64,000 nt of DNA from Prevotella sp. (lineage in GTDB: Bacteria; Bacteroidota; Bacteroidia; Bacteroidales; Bacteroidaceae): assembly GCA_024681875.1 (NCBI GenBank), contig JAILAA010000133.1:1-64000 (forward strand), given 5' to 3'. Below, one piece after another: positions 30,238 to 39,019 of this stretch (its first letter is position 1; the number at the start of each line of letters is the position of its first letter). Made by a program: the position numbers and the translations under genes. The notes under the pieces were generated by a model that was not told the origin of the DNA, did not search any database, and worked only from the letters and a program-made list of their open reading frames with translations.

Positions 30238-31440
30238 TTACTCGTGCATGTGCCAGATAGCTTTCACCTTACGGGTAATAGCCGTGTAATTGATGATGCT
30301 CACTATCAGCAGGATGGCCAGCCCTGTGAGCAGGGTGGGCACGAAGGCGGTAGGCTCGAAGCCAGCGTAGAGTTCGCCGAAAAGTGGCAGGTACCATCCA
30401 CGGATGATGACAACGGCAAGCAAGGCACCGAGGAGTACGACAACGTTAAGTATGATGGTGAGCAGGTGGAAGGGGCGTGCCACACTCCCAGGCGTATATC
30501 CGATAAGCAGCAAGTTGTCAATCTTCTCAGTATGTTTCTGCAATAGTAGGAAGATGCTGAGCAAGAGCACATAAAAGGCGAGAATAGAGATGATCAGTCC
30601 CACGACAAGCACTACAGTGGTGATGACCCGCATAAGGCTTGCTGCCCGCGAAGCATCTGTGTCGGCAGCCTCAGTGTCAAAGCCTTTCTTCTCCAGATAG
30701 TCGGCAATACGCTCGTCGGCCGGGTTGGCCACGTTGACAATGAGCCGCGATGGCTGCGGCTGCCGGTCAGGCGCCAGCTGTCTGTTCATGTCATCCATGA
30801 AAGCCTGCGGCACAAGAATCGTGTTCAGTCGACGGGAAAAGGCCACGACGTGTCCTGTCTTCAACACGGTGGTTGTACCCGAGAGTCTGAGATTGATGGT
30901 AATGGCACCAACGATGTCCTCTGAGACCGTCGGCAGTCCCTGGCTGCTGGCAAACCCGAAATTATAGAGATTAAGGTATGTACGCGGCAGAATGATGGGC
31001 ACGTCGGGTGTGTCGGGATTGTAGCTCCACTGCTTCAGGTCGACGTCAAGAAACTCATCGGGCATGGCTTCAAAGAACATGTCGGTGGAAAACCTTACCG
31101 GCAGACTGCCACCGCCAATAGTGGCAAAGACGGTGAAGAGGGCCGGTGTATAGCGCCCCAGCTTTTGGACAAAGGGCTGCTCCTCAATGTCGTCAATCTC
31201 ATCTTCAGAAAAAGCCGTAGAGGCACCGGTAAAGGTGCCTACAGTACTGACGCGCTTGGTAACGACGATATGTCCTGGGCGCATAAAGCTGTCATTGCCC
31301 GTGAGCAGCGGCTTCAGGTCGCTGAAGAACTGCACGGCGGTGAGCACAATGGCCATGCCGCAGAGGTTGGCGAGCACGAAGCCCGCCAACTGCCATGCAT
31401 TGACATGACGCCTCAGCAGTTTGTTGACCAGACGGTTCAT
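30238..31440 (-). CDS. FtsX/MacB-like ABC transporter permease
   Basis: Membrane protein with one N-terminal membrane helix (about 18-40), a large extracytoplasmic domain (about 45-265) and three C-terminal helices (about 270-300, 325-350, 360-385). This is the layout of FtsX-like permeases of lipoprotein-release or peptide-export ABC systems. No ATPase gene is adjacent, so its partner is encoded elsewhere. It sits between a DUF4836 lipoprotein and the isomerase-like gene on the same strand. Function beyond the fold is not known. Confidence 0.65.
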   Translation of the reverse strand: MNRLVNKLLRRHVNAWQLAGFVLANLCGMAIVLTAVQFFSDLKPLLTGNDSFMRPGHIVVTKRVSTVGTFTGASTAFSEDEIDDIEEQPFVQKLGRYTPALFTVFATIGGGSLPVRFSTDMFFEAMPDEFLDVDLKQWSYNPDTPDVPIILPRTYLNLYNFGFASSQGLPTVSEDIVGAITINLRLSGTTTVLKTGHVVAFSRRLNTILVPQAFMDDMNRQLAPDRQPQPSRLIVNVANPADERIADYLEKKGFDTEAADTDASRAASLMRVITTVVLVVGLIISILAFYVLLLSIFLLLQKHTEKIDNLLLIGYTPGSVARPFHLLTIILNVVVLLGALLAVVIIRGWYLPLFGELYAGFEPTAFVPTLLTGLAILLIVSIINYTAITRKVKAIWHMHE

Positions 31441-31474
31441 GCTATTGGTCGTTGGGTCATCTGGTGAAGACCTT

Positions 31475-33028
31475 CTACAGGAAGTTGTGCTTCACGTAGT
31501 CGATAATAGTGACAATGGGGCTCTTGTCCTTTTTCGTCGTAGCAATGCGGAAGACGCTCTTGGTGGGCGATTCCAAGTAGAACTCCATGTAGTCGACGAT
31601 GTCGGCCACTGCCTCCCCTGCTCTCTCGGCATCATCATCGATAGAAGCAACGGCCTGTCCAAGCCTTTTGCCAGCCACGTATGCATAGATGCCCACGCCC
31701 TTGACGTCGGTGAAGGGATGGCGCGGCGTGGTGAAGGGCTCGCCCTCGGTGTTCATCAGGAAGTAGGTCTGGTTGTCCTTCCATCCTACATGTATGTACT
31801 TCGTGGGAATCATTTCCCAGTCGCCGATGCTGTCGTTGTAGTCGTAGTCATAGTCGATGGGAACGCGATATTCGTTATTGCCCACTTTGTGTATATTCTC
31901 TTCGTCAGTGCCATTGCCCAGAAGGGTTTCAAGAAGACTGTTGTTGCGGGTGCCCACGTAAGCCACGACTTCCGGAGTGTCATTCTCTTCCCACTCGTTG
32001 AGGGCAACCAGGCCTTGGCCGGTGAGGACATCGAAGACGGGCTTCAGCTCGTCCAGCTTGTCAAGGTCGTCATCGCTCAATCCGGCGTTCTTGGCAATCT
32101 TACGAATCTGATCGAAGAGGCCCTTCGAATCGACATTGACGATGGCCAGCGCACCTTCGGCATCAGCATACTTGGCCTGACTCTTCTCAATGGTTTTAAA
32201 GTTGAACTGTTCAGCCTGCTTTTTCCATGCGTCGGACATGAGGAAGGCCTCGCCCTCCATGACAATCTCACCGTTGTTGATAATCAGATCCATGATGCCG
32301 GCAATATCCTTCAGCTCGCAGTCTTCGGGAAACTGGCTCAGCATCTCACTGGTGCCGGGCAGCCCGTCAAGGCCCGTGCCAAAGAGACCTATTTGCATCA
32401 GGCCCTTGCAGTCGCACATCTGCTCGAAGGCGGGGTTGTCCTCGATGTTGTCTTTGCCGTCGGCACGGGCAAGCAAGTCCTCAATGGTGTCTTCCACTTT
32501 CGACTCCCATTCCGATCCGTTTTCCACTGGTCCGATATAGAACCAGTCGCTATTGAAGATGAAGACGGTACTGTGGTCTATGCGCGCATACTGCACGCCG
32601 CCGCTCTCGTATTCCATCAGCTCGATGTCGTCATCCATTTTGCTCAGCATATTGACGGCGTCCTTGAGGTCGCCCTTGCTGGCAGTCGTACCGACGATAC
32701 CTCCTTCAAACCCGTCGCTTCCGCCCACGGCGAAGTACAGATAGATAGGCTCTGTGAAGTCGATGCCTGTCGAGGTGGGGTCGTCGAGGATGTCCAACAG
32801 CTTTTCGCGCACGTCCTTGTCAAGGCCGGCGGCTTTGATAAGGTTCTCCATCTGGCTCTTCACTGAGGTGTCGTCGCTCTTCATGCCAGTGCTTTCAATC
32901 ATCTTTATGACATCTATGCTGATGACTGCGAAGGCGTTGCTGGGGATAAGGCGTCCGCCCTGATTCTTACTGCACGATGCCAGCAGTACAGCTAGCATCA
33001 AGGTCATTACAAATGTTAGTTTTTTCAT
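31475..33028 (-). CDS. DUF4836 family lipoprotein
   Basis: Lipoprotein signal with AVLLASCSKN (Cys19) followed by the DUF4836 layout common in Bacteroides and Prevotella: IPSNAFAVISIDVIKM near the N-terminus, an alpha/beta repeat, and a second related half with ALAIVNVDSKGLFDQI. Length is 517. No catalytic motif was seen. It follows the AI-2E permease by 45 nt and precedes the FtsX-like permease; a role at the cell envelope is only inferred from its signal. Confidence 0.75.
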   Translation of the reverse strand: MKKLTFVMTLMLAVLLASCSKNQGGRLIPSNAFAVISIDVIKMIESTGMKSDDTSVKSQMENLIKAAGLDKDVREKLLDILDDPTSTGIDFTEPIYLYFAVGGSDGFEGGIVGTTASKGDLKDAVNMLSKMDDDIELMEYESGGVQYARIDHSTVFIFNSDWFYIGPVENGSEWESKVEDTIEDLLARADGKDNIEDNPAFEQMCDCKGLMQIGLFGTGLDGLPGTSEMLSQFPEDCELKDIAGIMDLIINNGEIVMEGEAFLMSDAWKKQAEQFNFKTIEKSQAKYADAEGALAIVNVDSKGLFDQIRKIAKNAGLSDDDLDKLDELKPVFDVLTGQGLVALNEWEENDTPEVVAYVGTRNNSLLETLLGNGTDEENIHKVGNNEYRVPIDYDYDYNDSIGDWEMIPTKYIHVGWKDNQTYFLMNTEGEPFTTPRHPFTDVKGVGIYAYVAGKRLGQAVASIDDDAERAGEAVADIVDYMEFYLESPTKSVFRIATTKKDKSPIVTIIDYVKHNFL

Positions 33029-33073
33029 TGCTTTCTCTATAATTATTTATTCGCATATAAATGTTCAAACATT

Positions 33074-34186
33074 TTACTCCCCTCCCTGTGAGGGAGGGAC
33101 TGAGGGTGGTTCTGCCTCCTCGCGCGTGACATAGCGCTGGTAATAGGCCATGAGCAGGGTGGTGAGCGGTAGGGCGATGATGAGGCCGATGAAGCCCAGC
33201 AGCGCACCCCATACCGACAGCGACAGCAGCAGGATGGCGGGGTTGAGCCCCATGGCATGACCCATCACCTTGGGAGTGACAATCATGTCGATGATGATCT
33301 GGACAATGAGGAAAACAGCGACGGCCGACAACAGAATCATCCAAAAGTTCTGACCCGTATCGGCAGCTTTCATCAGCGACAGCAGCACCGTGGGCACCAA
33401 GGCCAGCGTATGCAGGTAGGGCACAAGGTCCATGATGCCTATGAGAATGCCCAGGCCAATGGCCATGGGGAAGTCAATGATAGTGAAACCTATGCAGAAC
33501 AGAATACCCATGATAAGCGCCACGGTGCCCTGGCCACGGATATAATTATTTAATTCGCGCTCAGCATCGCTGGCCAGCTCTGTCCAGAAAGGACGGCTCT
33601 TCTTGGGAAAAATCTTAATCCACGCTTTCGTCAGATACTCATAGTCCAAGAGGATGAAGAACATATATAGCAGTGCTATAAGCGAGCCCACAATGCTGAT
33701 GATGACGCTGGCTGTCTTGTCCAAGACGTGGAACATGTTGGGGATAGCCTCCTTCAGACCTTCGGAGAACTCTGGGCTTTTCAAATACTTCTGTATGCCC
33801 TCACGGTTGTTCTCTGTCCACTGACGGATGGCCTCGGGAATACTGTCGATGTTGGCGGCCCGCTGAATATAGTTCGTGGCCAGATGTCCCAGCTTGGCAA
33901 ACTGCTCAATCATGGGCGGAATGATAAGCCAGAGCACGAAGCCTACTACCACCGATACACCCACCAGCGTGATGATGATACTCAGCACACGGTTGCGCAC
34001 CTTTAGTCTGAACTGTACGAACTTTACTATCGGAAACAGCAGATAGGCCAACAGCCAGCCTACAGCAAAGGGCAGCAGGACTTTACTCAGATAGCTGAGC
34101 AACAGGAAGATGCCCGCCACCAGCAGCCCATAGCCCAGCCAGCGCACAAAAGTGTCGAAAGTAATGGTTTTGTCGTATGTCAGCAC
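33074..34186 (-). CDS. AI-2E/PerM family permease
   Basis: Inner-membrane protein with seven to eight hydrophobic segments and the family pattern (PFAVGWLLAYLLFPIV, FFILLDYEYLTKAWI, IMDLVPYLHTLALVPTVLL, VTPKVMGHAMGLNPAILLLSLSVWGALLGFIGLIIALPLTTLL). Members export small molecules or ions; the substrate is unknown. The last 14 residues (EAEPPSVPPSQGGE) and the stop region are encoded by a CCCTCCCTGTGAGGGAGGG palindrome, so a repeat has replaced or extended the natural C-terminus. It is encoded after tdk on the same strand. Confidence 0.85.
   Translation of the reverse strand: MLTYDKTITFDTFVRWLGYGLLVAGIFLLLSYLSKVLLPFAVGWLLAYLLFPIVKFVQFRLKVRNRVLSIIITLVGVSVVVGFVLWLIIPPMIEQFAKLGHLATNYIQRAANIDSIPEAIRQWTENNREGIQKYLKSPEFSEGLKEAIPNMFHVLDKTASVIISIVGSLIALLYMFFILLDYEYLTKAWIKIFPKKSRPFWTELASDAERELNNYIRGQGTVALIMGILFCIGFTIIDFPMAIGLGILIGIMDLVPYLHTLALVPTVLLSLMKAADTGQNFWMILLSAVAVFLIVQIIIDMIVTPKVMGHAMGLNPAILLLSLSVWGALLGFIGLIIALPLTTLLMAYYQRYVTREEAEPPSVPPSQGGE
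33076..33107. repeat. GC palindrome forming the 3' end of the AI-2E permease gene
   Basis: CCCCTCCCTGTGAGGGAGGG is a near-perfect palindrome (CCCTCCCTGTGAGGGAGGG). It lies at the stop codon and supplies the last codons (PPSQGGE) of the permease. Confidence 0.65.
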
Positions 34187-34228
34187 CTCTTTGATTTACT
34201 ATTTGACGATTTACAATTTACTATTCTT

Positions 34229-34810
34229 TCAATGCTCAACGTTCAACGTCTCTTGGTAGCACTCACGACAGAGCGGTTCGTATTCCTGCATCTCACCTAA
34301 AAGGACACGCTTATCGGACGTCACTTTCCGATGGCTGACATAGGCCAGGTTGCCGCAGCGCACGCAGATGGCATGCACCTTTGTCACGTCGTCGGCAATG
34401 GCACATAACGCAGGCATGGGGCCAAAAGGCACACCACGGAAGTCCATGTCCAGTCCTGCCACGATGACACGCACACCGCGGTTGGCCAGCTCATTGCATA
34501 CGTCGACAATACCTTGATCGAAGAACTGCGCCTCGTCAATGCCCACCACATCGATGTCATTAGCCAGTAAAAGGATGCTGGCCGAAGAGTCTATGGGCGT
34601 CGATTGGATGTGCTTCTGGTCGTGGCTCACCACATCCTCCTCAGAGTAGCGCACATCGATGGCCGGTTTGAAGATTTCAACCCGCTGACGAGCAAACTGC
34701 GCCCGCCTCATGCGCCTAATCAGCTCTTCCGTTTTGCCCGAGAACATCGAGCCGCACACCACCTCTATCCTTCCGGGGCGGTGCGCCTCACCTGTCATGT
34801 TGTCTCTCAT
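34229..34810 (-). CDS. tdk: thymidine kinase
   Basis: Type II thymidine kinase of pyrimidine salvage. P-loop GSMFSGKT (20-27), DEAQFF with the catalytic Glu, the lasso region [14 protein letters not shown], and four zinc cysteines (CVRCG...CRECY) are intact. ATG at 34810 gives 193 residues. The -7 box lies only 6 nt upstream (34817-34825), so the transcript would be nearly leaderless and 34798 ([10 protein letters not shown]) is an alternative start. It is divergent from rsmI across a 17-bp inverted repeat. Confidence 0.92.
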   Translation of the reverse strand: MRDNMTGEAHRPGRIEVVCGSMFSGKTEELIRRMRRAQFARQRVEIFKPAIDVRYSEEDVVSHDQKHIQSTPIDSSASILLLANDIDVVGIDEAQFFDQGIVDVCNELANRGVRVIVAGLDMDFRGVPFGPMPALCAIADDVTKVHAICVRCGNLAYVSHRKVTSDKRVLLGEMQEYEPLCRECYQETLNVEH

Positions 34811-34816
34811 TTGCCT

Positions 34817-34825
34817 GCAAAGGTA
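34817..34825 (-). promoter_or_regulatory. -7 box of tdk
   Basis: The minus strand reads TACCTTTGC, with TTTTGCC about 18 nt upstream. The start codon follows 6 nt later, implying a very short or absent leader. Confidence 0.65.
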
Positions 34826-34838
34826 CGAAGAAGTAAGC

Positions 34839-34876
34839 GAAAGGCAAAAGAAAAACGGCTTTTTCTTTTGCCTTTC
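34839..34876. promoter_or_regulatory. perfect 17-bp inverted repeat between divergent tdk and rsmI promoters
   Basis: GAAAGGCAAAAGAAAAA (34839-34855) and TTTTTCTTTTGCCTTTC (34860-34876) are exact complements around CGGC. Each arm supplies the -33 element (TTTTGCC) of one of the two divergent promoters, giving a symmetric promoter pair. It could also bind a shared regulator or act as a terminator-like hairpin. Confidence 0.65.
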
Positions 34877-34889
34877 CAATCGAATTGTC

Positions 34890-34898
34890 TAACTTTGC
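34890..34898 (+). promoter_or_regulatory. -7 box of rsmI
   Basis: TAACTTTGC with TTTTG about 20 nt upstream in the shared inverted repeat. The rsmI ATG follows 10 nt later. Confidence 0.65.
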
Positions 34899-34908
34899 AC
34901 CCGCATAT

Positions 34909-35580
34909 ATGGCTATATTATATATTGTACCCACGCCCGTGGGAAATATGGAGGACATGACGATGCGCGCCATCCGCGTGTTGAAGGAGGCTGACGTAGT
35001 GTTGGCTGAGGACACGCGCACCAGCGGTGTGTTGCTGAAGCACTTCGGCATCAGCAAGCCCCTGCTGTCGCACCATAAGTTCAACGAGCACGGCACCAGC
35101 GCCGCCATCATTGAGCGTCTCTTAGCGGGCCAGACCGTGGCCCTCATCAGCGACGCAGGCACGCCAGGCATCAGCGACCCTGGCTTCTTCCTCGTGCGTG
35201 AAGCAGTAAGGGCAGGCATAGAGGTGCAGACGTTGCCAGGCGCCACTGCCTTCGTACCGGCACTGGTCAGCAGCGGACTGCCCTGCGACCGTTTCCTCTT
35301 CGAAGGATTCCTGCCACAGAAGAAAGGGCGCCAGAGCCGTATCGAAGCACTAAAGGACGAGCCGCGCACCATCGTCTTCTACGAGTCGCCCTACCGCATA
35401 CTGAAACTCCTGCAGCAGCTGTCTGAAGCATTCGGCCCCGACCGCCAAGCCTCTGCCTGCCGCGAGATCTCGAAGATTCACGAGGAGAGCGTGCGCGGCA
35501 CCCTGCAGGAACTCATTGACCATTTTACCACAACCGAGCCACGCGGTGAGTTCGTTGTCGTGGTGGCAGGGAAAAATTAG
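34909..35580 (+). CDS. rsmI: 16S rRNA (cytidine1402-2'-O)-methyltransferase
   Basis: SAM-dependent methyltransferase that 2'-O-methylates C1402 of 16S rRNA. ATG at 34909 gives MAILYIVPTPVGNMEDMTMR, the usual N-terminus; the upstream in-frame extension runs through the promoter. VVLAEDTRTSGVLLKHF, ISDAGTPGISDPGFFLV, PGATAFVPALVSSGL and FYESPYRI are the family blocks. Length is 223. The following lipoprotein gene is 27 nt downstream on the same strand. Confidence 0.93.
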   Translation: MAILYIVPTPVGNMEDMTMRAIRVLKEADVVLAEDTRTSGVLLKHFGISKPLLSHHKFNEHGTSAAIIERLLAGQTVALISDAGTPGISDPGFFLVREAVRAGIEVQTLPGATAFVPALVSSGLPCDRFLFEGFLPQKKGRQSRIEALKDEPRTIVFYESPYRILKLLQQLSEAFGPDRQASACREISKIHEESVRGTLQELIDHFTTTEPRGEFVVVVAGKN

Positions 35581-35607
35581 GAATACGTTACTCAAAATAA
35601 AAAAACT

Positions 35608-36462
35608 ATGAAGAAAATGCTATTTGCAGCATTGCTGACTGCCATCATGTGCAGTTGCAATGAAAAGAAAGCCGGCGGCAGCAGCGACAACGATGACAAT
35701 GACTCCATCGAAATTCTGCTGCAAGAGAACGAACAGTTGCGCAACGAGCAGGACGAGTTGCTTTCCACACTCAATGAGATTCAGGAAGGTTTCCGCGAAA
35801 TCAACGAGGCCCAGGGCCGTCTCTCCATTGACCGCCAGAGAGAAGGGGCTAACGCCAAGGAGCGTATCCGCGAAGATATGAGATATATCCAAGAGACCTT
35901 GGCACAGAATGCCGAACTCATCGAGAAACTGCGCAATCAGCTGCGCGAGAGTGGGCGTGCCAGTGAACAGCTGCAACGCACCATCGAGAACCTGACAGCA
36001 CAGATGAACGAAAAGAACGCCGAGATTGACCAGCTGCGCAACGAGCTGCAGGCGAAGAATATCCGCATTGACGAGCTGGACCAGCAAGTGGCCGACCTCA
36101 ACGAGAACCTGACCAACATGCAGCAGCAGAACGAGAATCAGGGTCAAACCATCAATCAGCAAGACCAGCAACTGAACAGTGCATGGTACTGCATTGGTAC
36201 GAAACGCGCCCTGAAAGACCACAACATTCTGAAGAGCGGCCGTGTCTTGCAGGGCGATTTTGACGCCAGCTACTTTACGCCTATCGATATTCGTCAGGTA
36301 AGTCAGCTCAACCTCAACTCAAAAAGCGTCGACATCCTCACCTCGCATCCCGCAGGCAGCTATCAGCTCATCAGGGATGATTCTGGCTTCTACACGCTCC
36401 AGATTACAGACTACCAGCAGTTCTGGAGCACCAGCAAATACTTGGTTATTCAGGTGAAATAA
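35608..36462 (+). CDS. coiled-coil lipoprotein of unknown function
   Basis: Lipoprotein signal MKKMLFAALLTAIMCSC (Cys17 or nearby) and an acidic linker are followed by a long coiled coil (about 33-195) rich in E, Q, L and N with heptad spacing. A small globular C-terminus (about 195-284; WYCIGTKRALKDHNIL, SYFTPIDIRQVSQLNL, LTSHPAGSYQLI) completes the protein. The C-terminal block is shared by many Bacteroidales hypothetical proteins. It is likely anchored in a membrane and extends into the periplasm. Probably co-transcribed with rsmI; the hairpin at 36487 follows. Confidence 0.65.
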   Translation: MKKMLFAALLTAIMCSCNEKKAGGSSDNDDNDSIEILLQENEQLRNEQDELLSTLNEIQEGFREINEAQGRLSIDRQREGANAKERIREDMRYIQETLAQNAELIEKLRNQLRESGRASEQLQRTIENLTAQMNEKNAEIDQLRNELQAKNIRIDELDQQVADLNENLTNMQQQNENQGQTINQQDQQLNSAWYCIGTKRALKDHNILKSGRVLQGDFDASYFTPIDIRQVSQLNLNSKSVDILTSHPAGSYQLIRDDSGFYTLQITDYQQFWSTSKYLVIQVK

Positions 36463-36486
36463 GCCGCGGTATCACGCGACTTTAGA

Positions 36487-36526
36487 AAATAAGGAGGAAC
36501 GAGTTTCAACTCATTCCTCCTTATTT
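36487..36526. terminator. bidirectional terminator
   Basis: AAATAAGGAGGAA (36487-36499) and TTCCTCCTTATTT (36514-36526) form a perfect 13-bp stem with a 14-nt loop between convergent genes. The right arm lies inside the last codons and stop region of the response regulator gene. Confidence 0.8.
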
Positions 36527-36885
36527 GTAAATTGCTCAATGATGGCAAGGCATTTCTCACGGTTGATGGGCTTGGCAAGAAAAGCGTCGCAACCCGCCTC
36601 CTCAGCATTTTGACGGTCGACATCGAAGACATTTGCTGTCAGCGCAATGATTGGCAGTGACGGATACTTCCCCTTAATAAGAGTCGTAGCCTCAAAGCCA
36701 TCCATCACCGGCATCTTCAAATCCATCAGCACCAAGTCGAAGTCTCCCCCACTTGCCAATTTGACAGCTTCTTGACCATCGCGTGCGCGTTTAAAATCAT
36801 ATTTGCCTTTTAGCACATACGTCATCAGGATGAAGTTGCTATCATTATCTTCAGCTATCAGAATTTTCTTCATGTCGAATGCCAT
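36511..36885 (-). CDS. receiver-only response regulator
   Basis: A 124-residue CheY-like protein with no output domain. Phosphorylation pocket complete: Glu12/Asp13, Asp55 in LVLMDLKMPVMDG, Thr83 in ALTAN and Lys105 in AKPI. It resembles the receiver domains of hybrid sensor kinases (IPIIALTANVFDVDRQNAEEAGCDAF pattern), so it may act by protein interaction in a phosphorelay. MKKILIAEDND at 36873 is an alternative start. It has its own promoter and no kinase nearby. Confidence 0.85.
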   Translation of the reverse strand: MAFDMKKILIAEDNDSNFILMTYVLKGKYDFKRARDGQEAVKLASGGDFDLVLMDLKMPVMDGFEATTLIKGKYPSLPIIALTANVFDVDRQNAEEAGCDAFLAKPINREKCLAIIEQFTNKEE

Positions 36886-36911
36886 TTTTTAGTTATCTTC
36901 GTTAAAGAGTT

Positions 36912-36920
36912 ACAAAAGTA
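36912..36920 (-). promoter_or_regulatory. -7 box of the response regulator
   Basis: The minus strand reads TACTTTTGT, fitting TAnnTTTG, 27 nt upstream of the first ATG. Confidence 0.5.
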
Positions 36921-36964
36921 CAGTTTTTATTTCAAAAACTTTTGCATCGTAACTTTTTTTTAAC

Positions 36965-36973
36965 TAATTTTGC
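36965..36973 (+). promoter_or_regulatory. -7 box of the GH51 gene
   Basis: TAATTTTGC, 52 nt upstream of the GH51 ATG. The leader between them is A-rich (aacaacacctaataaccaaaaaa), typical of Bacteroidetes translation initiation without a Shine-Dalgarno sequence. Confidence 0.6.
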
Positions 36974-37024
36974 ATTATACATAAATAAACGTAACAAACT
37001 AACAACACCTAATAACCAAAAAAA

Positions 37025-39001
37025 ATGAGACTAAAGACCATTTGTTGCGCCCTCACACTGACGGGCGTCCTCACGGCACAGGCACAGCACGTCATGGATG
37101 TGCAGACGCAAAAGCCTGGTGCCACCGTACAGCCCACGATGTACGGACTCTTCTTTGAAGACATCAACTATGCTGCCGACGGCGGCCTTTATGGAGAACT
37201 GGTGAAGAATCGCTCCTTCGAGTTCCCCGACCACCTGATGGGCTGGGAAGCCTTCGGCACCTTCGAGGTGAAGGACGACGGACCCTTCGAGCGCTGTCCA
37301 CACTACATCGAATTGCGCAACCCAGGTCACAACGACCGCCGCACGGGCATTTCCAACAACGGATTCTTCGGCATCGGCCTGAAGCAGGGCGAGGACTACC
37401 GCTTCAGCGTCTGGGCCAAGGCTCCGCAAGGCCAAGGCAAGATCATCGTTCAGTTCATCGACCGTGCCTCTATGGACGAGCACCAGCAGTTTACTGAAGC
37501 CAAGATTGACATCACCTCGAAAGACTGGAAGAAGTATGAGGTGGTGATGAAGTCGCGAAAGACCATCGACAAGGGCCAGCTGCGCATCTACCTCAGCGGG
37601 GCTCAGACCGTCGACCTGGAGCACATCTCGCTCTTCCCCGTCAACACGTTCAAAAACCGTGAGAACGGCCTACGCCGCGATCTCGCCCAGGCTCTAGCCG
37701 ATGCCAAGCCCGGCTTGCTGCGTTTTCCTGGAGGTTGCATCGTCGAAGGTGTCGATCTGGCCACACGCTACCAATGGAAGAACACTGTCGGGCCTGTTGA
37801 AAACCGTCCGCTGAACGAAAACCGCTGGGAGTACACTTTCGCACACCGCTTCTACCCCGACTATTTCCAGAGCTACGGCCTGGGCTTCTTCGAGTTCTTC
37901 CAGCTGGCTGAGGACATCGGTGCCGAACCGCTGCCTGTGCTCAACGTGGGTATGGCTTGCCAGTATCAGAACTGGAACAACGAGAGTGCCCACGTACCTG
38001 TCGACCAGCTACAGCCCTACATTCAGGACTGTCTCGACCTCATCGAGTTTGCCAACGGCTCTGCCACATCGCAATGGGGCAAAGTGCGCGCAGAGATGGG
38101 TCACACTGAGCCCTTCAACCTGAAGTTCATCGCCGTGGGCAATGAGCAGTGGGACGACATGTACTACAAGCGTTTGGAGCCCTTTGTGAAAGCCATCCGC
38201 GCCAAGTACCCCGACATCAAGATTGTGGGCACCAGCGGTCCAGACAGCGAGGGCGAGATGTTTGACAAGGGATGGAAAGCCATGAAGAGCCAGAAGGCAG
38301 ACCTCGTGGACGAGCATTTCTACCGCAACGAGGAATGGTTCCTCAGCCATGGCCTGCGCTACGAGAGTTACGACCGCAAGGGCCCGAAGGTGTTTGCAGG
38401 TGAGTACGCCTGCCACGGCAAGGGCAAGAAGTGGAATCATTTCGAGGCCAGCATTCTTGAGGCTGCGCTGATGACCGACTTCGAGCGCAATGCCGACGTA
38501 GTCTATATGACGGCCTACGCTCCTCTGTTCGCACATGTCGAGGGCTGGCAGTGGCGTCCTGACCTCATCTGGTTTGACAACCTGCGCATGTTCAAGTCAG
38601 TGAGCTACTACGTGCAGCAGCTCTACGCCAGCAACAAGGGCACTAACGTCTTGCAGCTGACCATGGACAAAAAGCCCGTAGCTGGCCAGGCAGGTCAAGA
38701 CGGGCTCTTCGCCTCGTCGGTACTCGATCAGAACACAGGTGAAGTCATCGTCAAGGTGGCCAACACATCGCGTCAGCCGCAGAGCATCCAGCTGAATCTC
38801 TTGGGCGTCAACGGCACCCCCGTTGCCCAGACCCTGACGCTGAGCCATGACGGCAGCTATGACGACGAGAATACATTGGACCAGCCCGAGCGCATCACAC
38901 CGAAGGCTGGCACCATCAGCACCGAAGCGGGCAAGAAGGCTGCTGTCCTCAATGATCAGCTACCCGCCATGTCGTTCCGTGTCTACAAAATCAAAAAGTA
39001 A
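37025..39001 (+). CDS. alpha-L-arabinofuranosidase, GH51
   Basis: Exported (signal peptide to about LTAQAQ, 20) retaining arabinofuranosidase removing alpha-L-Araf from arabinans or arabinoxylan. PTMYGLFFEDINYAADGGLYGELVKNRSFE opens the mature protein, a carbohydrate-binding-like segment (about 65-210) is inserted, then the barrel with FIAVGNEQW (acid/base Glu374) and FAGEYACHG (nucleophile Glu460), and a C-terminal beta domain. Length is 658, as in Bacteroides GH51 enzymes with the extra N-terminal module. It is monocistronic. Confidence 0.9.
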   Translation: MRLKTICCALTLTGVLTAQAQHVMDVQTQKPGATVQPTMYGLFFEDINYAADGGLYGELVKNRSFEFPDHLMGWEAFGTFEVKDDGPFERCPHYIELRNPGHNDRRTGISNNGFFGIGLKQGEDYRFSVWAKAPQGQGKIIVQFIDRASMDEHQQFTEAKIDITSKDWKKYEVVMKSRKTIDKGQLRIYLSGAQTVDLEHISLFPVNTFKNRENGLRRDLAQALADAKPGLLRFPGGCIVEGVDLATRYQWKNTVGPVENRPLNENRWEYTFAHRFYPDYFQSYGLGFFEFFQLAEDIGAEPLPVLNVGMACQYQNWNNESAHVPVDQLQPYIQDCLDLIEFANGSATSQWGKVRAEMGHTEPFNLKFIAVGNEQWDDMYYKRLEPFVKAIRAKYPDIKIVGTSGPDSEGEMFDKGWKAMKSQKADLVDEHFYRNEEWFLSHGLRYESYDRKGPKVFAGEYACHGKGKKWNHFEASILEAALMTDFERNADVVYMTAYAPLFAHVEGWQWRPDLIWFDNLRMFKSVSYYVQQLYASNKGTNVLQLTMDKKPVAGQAGQDGLFASSVLDQNTGEVIVKVANTSRQPQSIQLNLLGVNGTPVAQTLTLSHDGSYDDENTLDQPERITPKAGTISTEAGKKAAVLNDQLPAMSFRVYKIKK

Positions 39002-39019
39002 GCGATTCCCTTTGTGGCT

